A stretch of 64,000 nucleotides of DNA from Sipunculus nudus. Its lineage: Eukaryota; Annelida; Sipuncula; Golfingiida; Sipunculidae. The notes below the pieces were generated by a model. That model ran no database searches, was not told the DNA's origin, and saw only the letters and a list, made by a program, of their open reading frames with translations. The translations under genes and the position numbers were made by a program. Every line of letters starts with the position of its first letter. Within the stretch, counting starts at the first letter, position 1. The stretch is taken from assembly GCA_026874595.1 (NCBI GenBank), contig CM049317.1, forward strand, positions 78,323,415-78,387,414, given 5' to 3'. Positions 57,697 to 64,000 of the stretch are shown piece after piece.

Positions 57697-59081
57697 TTGC
57701 CAAGAAAATAATGGATATCCTATCATTACCTCAATATAAAAAAAAGGGGGGGGGTATGTTTTTGGCGATGTTGATTGGTTTGTTAGTTAGCGACGTACTT
57801 GAAAGTTTTTAATGAATGAATAAATGAATCATTATGCATGTTTTGATGAAATGTTTAGGATAGGCACCATGTGGATCCAGGAATTATTTTAAAGGGAAAA
57901 AGCTGCATTTCAGACATATGGCCTAGGTCTGCGCTCTTTGAGTGCCAAGTTCTAGTTTGATATATTGCTAGACACAACACGTGGTTGTACATATCTTTTT
58001 GGAGGCAGGCATATATATATATATAATATATAGTCTAAAAATGTATTTACCTGCTAGAATGTCAAGGGTTTCATGGTGCATTACTGTATAAGTACAGTAT
58101 TGGGCGCTGTGTCCTGGGCTATCATTCCTGCCATCTCCTTCAAATAGAAAAAAGAAATGTTGAAGCAAGAGAGAGATTGTAATTTTCAGATTTCTTAATA
58201 CTGGTTTGGACTTTTTCAGGTGGCTGTTCATGCCTCCGCTCATCAGCACATGCAGGCACTGCCCCCCCCCCCCCGACCTCATCTTTAGATTGAGATTTAT
58301 TACATCAAACTATAATATAGTATTTATGCAATCAAATGATCATATAAGCATTGCTTTATTTAATAAGGACACTGCAAATCAACACCAAAGATTATGAGTG
58401 AAATTATGGATAATTTGAGTAAAACAGGAAACCTACCGCACATAATCACTTCTTTGTCTTTAAACTTTTCCAGGACATCTGCCTGCATATCATGATATGC
58501 ATCCAAAACCACTGGACACACAAGATTTGCCTGCACTCCTGAGAATGTTGCCTGGTTCAGTGTGCCAAGATTGCAAAATTTCAAGAGCAAATTGATTTTT
58601 TCATGGTTGTTGCCAGAAATGATAGTTGCACAGTGCATCATGAGGTTCCCCGCCTTCATCATTTTGACCGTTGGCTGTGAACACCATCTGGCCTCCTTAT
58701 GGTTATTAGTACATTTCTGAAATATAAATAAAAACTCGAACTGTATGGTTCAACCAAATTATTGAATGTTATATAAATCAAACAGGTTTTAATTTCAATG
58801 CATCCAATGTTTTCTTGCGAACCTTCACATGCCCATATCCGAATAAAGCTGGGTCAGAATGAGGTAAATGATTCCAAGAGAAAACAAGTTTGATGACAGT
58901 ATAGACAAGTAAAAGCTTGTGTTAATGCATTTAATCAGGAATTGCCACCTAAAACATTGAAAGGTCACAATCTGTCAGAATTACAGGCAGCTTTTACATG
59001 AAGTAAAACCACATCCTCTATATGGTTAACAATAATATTAATGGGAACAAGATGTTAGAGCACTGTAAGTTTGAATCTCAC

Positions 59082-59084
59082 TCA
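59082..59084 (-). other. In-frame TGA at the end of exon 4
   Basis: The exon ends ...GTAAEIS-TGA immediately before a GTGAGA donor. Relatives as I remember them often have tryptophan or another aromatic residue near this point, so a TGG to TGA change is plausible. The next exon continues in phase (KCTNNHKEARWCSQP). Confidence 0.55.
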
Positions 59085-61134
59085 AGATATTTCTGCTGCA
59101 GTGCCTTCTCTTTTCACTTCAGAGGAACATTCTTCTCCACACACAGTGCACTTGTCAACTGCTTTTGCCAACATCTCCAGCTCAGTTTTGTAAACTATGT
59201 ACGCCTCTTCTGTTACAATATCTGGATTTGTTACTGTCCTGAGCATGTTGTTTTTTACTCCATGGCCTCTCTCATCATATTCATCACTGTCTGTCTCCTC
59301 CTCTGTAGGACAGAAGGAGAGATCTTTCTCATCATTTTCCATCTCCCATTCACTGGAACTAACTGGCTCCAGATCTGTGAAATTCACATTCTGTGGACTG
59401 AAAGACAAAAGATAATGAAAATAAACTTATGATGAATGTACACAAACTGGTCTCTATAAAATGTTGCTGGTATCCTCTAAAGAGTGGAAATTTGTGATGC
59501 TGCAGATCATAACCTTTGGAATTGTACACTCAGTTGCTGAGATAAACAATATGACAACAATAAATAAATAACAATCTCATACGTGTAATGTACCATTGTA
59601 ATTAAAACTCATATTTACAGGAATACTAGTTCACTTTATTATTGCAGAAACTAGTCTTTGGGTAGAGTGACAGTTAAATATTGATACAAGGAATAGTACT
59701 TACTGGTATTTCCACACCAATATTCCTTGAATCCCTTTCAATGATAAATTATCAAGTGTTCCATAAACTTGATACAGATGTCAGTTACACTTCATACCAG
59801 AAGTATTCAATAATTTATTGAAAATATACAAATGTTTATAATACTTACCCAGTCATAAGATCCACTTCATACAGTGTATCATCTGGGTCATCACTGTCAC
59901 TGTCAGGAGTTTCTTCATCCTCTACAGTGTCAGTCGCTGTTTCAGTGTCCATCGATTCAGTTTCTGATTCGCCAGCTGTCTCAATGTAGACTTCTAACCT
60001 AAAAGTTGATACTTCAAGGTGTATTTTTATAATCATATCTGCACAATGTTACACAATAATACAGTTACAGGGGGGGGGGCTTAAAGTAATTTCACCTAGG
60101 AATATGCAGTATAGGTTCATTTTTCTATCTTATGTAACCAAAAGGCTTAGCAGGGATTATGTTTTATAATAAATTTTGTTTATAAGTTTAACATAACATA
60201 CACTCATTCCCCATTATGCATAAAACATTTATTATTTGGTGATAGTCTACCTGGATTGCTGTAGTTGGCTGACACTCATCTCCGAGGCAGTGACAGTATC
60301 TTCGACAGAGTCGGGTTGCTTTGGTCGGCTCACATTCCCCTCAGAGGCAGTAATGGATTCTTCAGCAGGGGCTGTTTCGTCATCATTTGTTGCAGCTGCT
60401 GTCATGGTACTTTCGAATCCTGTTGGACTGTCACTCATTTGTTCCCTTGGACTGTAACTTAGTTTCTCTATACCTGACAGCTCAGACATCATTTCACTGA
60501 AATCCAGATAATGTAATAAATGTATGTTTACTTATACTATTCACAAAGTGTTAAATCATATGTTATACATCATATCTCTTTTTTAACTAATATTTTCTTT
60601 GTTATCTGTCACTGGACATACAGGCTGTAAAGCAAACATTTATAAAAAAAAAATGTAACAAAAGTAGAAAAAAAATATAAGGAAAAAATAAGACAAAAGC
60701 AGGACAGGAACCAAATGTGTTAAAACATTAATCAAGCTCATTTTGACAAATGAATGTGGAATCAAAACAATTATTTTTACTGTGAACAGTCATTCACAGC
60801 CGTTTTAAACTGAATATGACTGCAAAACTAATACGTAGGGAAAAAAAGCAAAAACAATAAGAATTTCAAGAAGAAGTAAGATTGTATGACACCTTGGACA
60901 TACCAATCACAATATTGATAAACTACCTATCATCAGTCGTTGGAACTCTGCTGGTGCTTGGTAAAATTTCTGTCTCTGTTGACTTCTGAGCAGGTGTTGA
61001 GTGAATTGTCCCCTTTAATCTGGTAATTATTCTGGGTTCAAGAGGTGACTGAAAAGACGATGATCTTTGTGTTGACTTTTTTTTTCTTTGAGGGACTTTC
61101 CCCTGAGGAAAATCTTCTTTGTTCTTCATACCTA

Positions 61135-61784
61135 TGAATCAGTAAAAAAAAATCACTATTCTTAGGCTCATCCCTCCCCTAATCTCATCAATCATTACTA
61201 TATTACATTATTATTTCTGAATACTGCTGTATTGTTGTAGGTCATACATTCATCAAAAACTTTGCAGTTGGAACTACTAATTTTATACTAAAATTGAAAC
61301 AACAGACTTGATATATTTAAAAAATCACAACACGTCAACAGAAATAATGCACTGTTTGTATGGCTGAAAAAGTGATCAAATTCATTGAAAATAATATAAC
61401 TGTTTCATCAATATATTCTCTATTACTATTTATTTATTTTCCCTTGAAACCAAAATAAGTTGAAGCACAAGTGATAACACTATTGTTAAACGATTACTTA
61501 TGACGTGTGTGTGTGCTTATTTCATTAGATAGATATTATCTAGTTTGTTGGTAGACAACAGTACGACCACGACCATACAGTGCGAAGCCAGCACAATAAA
61601 ATGGATTGTGGAGACGAGTGGGATTTACAATTTTACTTGTGTTTTCAGGCAGTGGTTGATCTGAATATAAAACACCATTAATTACAACAAGTCTACTGAC
61701 AGCAAATAACGATGTTATTTTCTTTTTATCCGAGAAACATAAATACGCTGTTAATCTCTTTTAGATTACACGCCTCATTAACAA
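61135..61784. other. Upstream flank of the transposase-like gene
   Basis: Contains (GT)n near 61508-61518 and a GC-richer segment near 61560-61640 that could hold a 5' exon. None is supported by sequence signals strong enough to call. Confidence 0.35.
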
Positions 61785-61793
61785 TAACATGCC
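61785..61793. repeat. 9-bp target-site duplication, left
   Basis: TAACATGCC, identical to 62811-62819. Confidence 0.85.
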
Positions 61794-62810
61794 GGGTCTG
61801 TCTAAAACGCGGAGAATCCGCGGAGAGATGGAGAATTCGCGGAGAATTTTCGGAGAGTTTTTATATGCAATGATACTTTCAAATACATATTAAAATCATT
61901 TATAATCTCAAACTATATTACTCTTAACATATTTGTTTACTGTTAAATGACTGAAATGATTAAAAATCTGTACATCGAGTAAAATTCAGCTCTCAATTGA
62001 TTGGGCAAGCAGGTTCTTCTCTTAAGATTTTATTTGTGCCACGCCAGAGTCAACGAATAGCACCAGGTGACTGTGGGTTATTTTTTTCGATTGCAATTGG
62101 GCTATATATTTCTTTTTTTATTATTATTATACTCTGTATTGTTAAGGTCAGAAAGAAGTGTGATGTATTTTGTACAGAGGCTAAAAAATATATTTCTTTT
62201 ACTGTGATCGCAATATATATAGATTATTTTTTCTTTTATTTTTAAAAATCCTACTGCCAATATGATTCATTAGCCTAAAGGTGCAATATTTTTTGTGTAT
62301 AAAGTGTGTAAAGTCGAATGTTGTTGTTTCAACTTTTATTTGTGCATGTAAATTGGGTCTTTACACTATAGGCCTAAATGGTGATAGTTTTTTTTTTCAT
62401 TTATTTATAATATTATATATTTCGTTCACCACCTGTAAATTTGATACATGTGCATGGTTTTGTTTTGGTTTGCACAATAGAAAGTTGAAATATTAGGTGT
62501 TTTGCGGTTTCGTCTAAAGATAGGTCAGTGTCAGCTGGTGACTCAGACGTGTGTTAGATTTTGCGTAACCCATTCGCTCGGCAGTGTGTCCACATTGTTC
62601 AGCATAAAATACTTAATTATGTACAGCTTTTAAAATTTTCGGTCATTTAACAGAGCGCAAATATGTCAAGATTATAATAGTTGGAGATTTTAAGTGATTT
62701 TAATGTGTATGTAAAAGTATCATTGAATATAAAAACTCTCCGCAAATTCTCCACGAATTCTCCGCGAATTCTCCATCTCTCCGCGGATTCTCTGCGTTTT
62801 AGACAGACCC
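61794..62810. mobile_element. Mutator-like (MULE) non-autonomous DNA transposon
   Basis: 1,017 bp with long inverted ends: left GGGTCTGTCTAAAACGCGGA..., right the reverse complement GGGTCTGTCTAAAACGCAGA.... They match closely for about 75 bp and then, with more differences, out to about 190 bp (left to about 61985, right from about 62605). The TIR contains iterations of GCGGAGAATTCGCGGAGAAT. The 9-bp TSD TAACATGCC, G-rich start and long TIRs fit the Mutator superfamily; Merlin (8-9 bp TSD, short TIRs) fits less well. The interior is AT-rich with no transposase. Confidence 0.85.
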
Positions 62811-62819
62811 TAACATGCC
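62811..62819. repeat. 9-bp target-site duplication, right
   Basis: TAACATGCC, adjoining the right TIR. Confidence 0.85.
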
Positions 62820-63170
62820 ATATATAATTCTCGGAAAAACTCGGAAATTAATAAAACTCGGAAAAATGGCCGGAAAAGAAGATAAACACACGAGGAAGAA
62901 TAATTCAAATGATTCATTTAACAGAGAAAGATTCAGTGCGACCATACAGCTGTGTTTTATTTGCTTAAAATGAATAAAACTACTTTAACCGACCCTATTT
63001 AGTGTTGATCACACTGTAAATTTCCTGCGTCCGCCATCTTGGAGTCATGGTATGTCGGAAAAAAAGTTGTCCCCTCGGAAATAAAGTAAATTTATGTTAA
63101 CACTTTGTTAAAGTGCCACATTATGGAACAAATCGTACATATTTTTTAATAAACCCAATTTATACTTCTT
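62820..63170. other. Non-genic, CpG-containing, with a YY1-like motif
   Basis: ACTCGGAAA-type repeats (62832-62862), a short plus-strand frame starting at 62866, and CCGCCATCTTGG at about 63034-63045 (a YY1 consensus; minus strand CCAAGATGGCGG). It could be the promoter of a gene on the minus strand, but no first exon can be assigned. Confidence 0.3.
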
Positions 63171-64000
63171 TTGGCAATCAAACCTATTTAATTTTCACCA
63201 ATCTAACTTTTAGAACTGGCGAGGACCCCTTGCTGTGGGGATCATTCCCTGATATAATTTTCTGTACAAGTCACAGATAAAACACCGTTAGGTTTTAGCT
63301 TCATTAGAAAACATGGAAAAATAAAAAAAGTAAATCATCGACAAAAATACTGTTTATTTAGTAAACAATTCATGTTAATAAAAGATATATACAAGTACAA
63401 CATATTATAATGGAGTTGTTGATATATACATGATATAGGTATCTGTAAATCATTTTCAATATGAGATTATGCACATGAAAAGATTCACAAAAGTCACTTG
63501 GCACATTAGTGTTTAAACTATACAATGATAAATGTTATTATTGTTCTCAAGGATTCACTTGAAACATTTCCACATCTACAGTGTAGTTACAATATGGAAT
63601 TCCTTAAAGCATAACATTTCTTATAACATTAAAAAAATCATGACAAATACATATATTTTATTCAGAATTATATATATATAAGATATGCTTCATGTCATAA
63701 ATTGTTACTCTTTAAAACAAAATTTATATTTTAATTAAGTCATATGATTTCAGTAAATGTTGAAAATACATATATGTTGTAAATCTGTGGGTTATCATGG
63801 TATAATGAATTGTTTACTAAATAAACAGTATATTTGTCGATGATTCACGTTTTAATTTGTCCATGTTTTCTAACGAAGCTGAAACTGACGATGTTCTGTC
63901 TGTGACTTACATAGGAAAATTATATCAGGGAATGATCCCTGGAGCAAGAAGCTCTAGCAAGTTCTAAAAGTTTGATTGGTAAAAATTAAATAGATTTGGA
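63170..64000. mobile_element. Long inverted repeat, probably a second TIR element, cut by the window end
   Basis: The left arm (about 63178-63405) and the reverse complement of the right arm (about 63800-64000) align closely. Shared blocks are CTATTTAATTTT, CTTTTAGAACT, GGGATCATTCCCTGATATAA, GTCACAGA, AGAAAACATGGA and GTTTATTTAGTAAACAATTC. The loop is about 390 bp of AT-rich DNA. The outer right boundary lies beyond the window and the left boundary is not marked by an obvious TSD. No coding capacity. Confidence 0.75.

Larger units (their letters stand above)
54666..61129 (-). pseudogene. Multi-exon transposase-like (DDE/RNase H-type) gene, decayed
   Basis: Twelve exons on the minus strand, each with GT-AG borders in consistent phase: 61129-60927, 60496-60251, 59998-59848, 59397-59082, 58716-58437, 58137-58051, 57617-57469, 57061-56976, 56418-56311, 55944-55740, 55362-55198, 54935-54666. 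The N-terminal third is Ser/Thr/Asp/Glu-rich. Next come KCTVCGEEC and WCSQP...KAGNLMMHCA. The core is GDGRNDSPGHSAQY, VADQN, KHSLDVWHVAKNMAKK and GELESFQELILKYCSKRFAF, then a basic tail. I recognise this arrangement as a multi-copy family of uncharacterised proteins in fish, cnidarians and molluscs. The Asp of GDGR, the Asp of VADQ and the Glu of LESF are plausible D-D-E catalytic residues (inference). One in-frame TGA and three frameshifts interrupt it. An additional 5' exon is possible, since a splice acceptor precedes the ATG. Confidence 0.72.

Noticed and set aside
59022-59432. 136-aa plus-strand frame opposite exon 4 of the transposase-like gene
   Set aside because: The minus-strand exon has splice borders and family motifs; the plus frame is its shadow.
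62866-62973. Small plus-strand frame beginning MAGKEDKHTRKNN
   Set aside because: About 35 codons only, with no conservation evidence. It was considered as a first exon but no donor or downstream exon could be found.

Overview
The window is animal nuclear DNA. It is AT-rich, has spliced genes with GT-AG introns, is full of microsatellites and minisatellites, and carries L1/Tx1-type LINEs and Gypsy-type LTR elements that use a tRNA-Pro primer site. A marine invertebrate fits best. I lean towards a lophotrochozoan, probably a mollusc, but the sequence does not prove this.

Layout. 1-4.7 kb: (TA)n tracts, a small LTR tail and a rhodopsin-family GPCR on the minus strand (2423-3463). 4.8-15 kb: mostly non-genic, with a TAA-flanked MITE (4776-5286), a 32-bp minisatellite, a 39-bp VNTR of about 27 units ending in a Gypsy LTR, a tRNA-like sequence at 11.63 kb, and a miniature LTR element (TRIM, 13037-13467) whose 155-157 bp LTRs carry a tRNA-like, Pol III-type region. 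16.56-18.14 kb: an intact single-exon DEG/ENaC channel gene. 19.8-25 kb: Gypsy fragments and (TA)n tracts. 25.56-27.27 kb: a 40-bp minisatellite with a recurrent 26-bp variant. 27.90-34.95 kb: a 7.05-kb L1/Tx1-like LINE with 10-bp target duplications, degenerate coding regions and a YY1-like motif near its 5' end. 35.2-39.2 kb: a 55-bp minisatellite, a GC-rich repetitive patch and a 30-bp minisatellite. 39.65-44.77 kb: a LINE RT fragment and a decayed Gypsy provirus on the minus strand. 44.8-50.3 kb: no recognisable gene.

50.4-61.1 kb holds two convergent spliced genes. On the plus strand is a three-exon gene for a stand-alone P2X7-type intracellular (ballast, Cys-rich zinc) domain. On the minus strand is a gene of at least 12 exons from a multi-copy metazoan family whose conserved acidic residues look like an RNase H/DDE transposase core. 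Both carry apparent lesions: a 5-nt insertion in the first, and one in-frame TGA plus three single-base frameshifts in the second. The unspliced GPCR and channel genes in the same window are clean. The lesions therefore look like real decay, possibly of one two-gene mobile unit, although local assembly error is not excluded.

The last 3 kb hold a Mutator-like MITE (61794-62810, about 190-bp TIRs, 9-bp TSD) and a second long inverted repeat that runs off the window end.

The two host genes that look functional, the GPCR and the channel, have no evident joint role. Most of the window is repeat biology.
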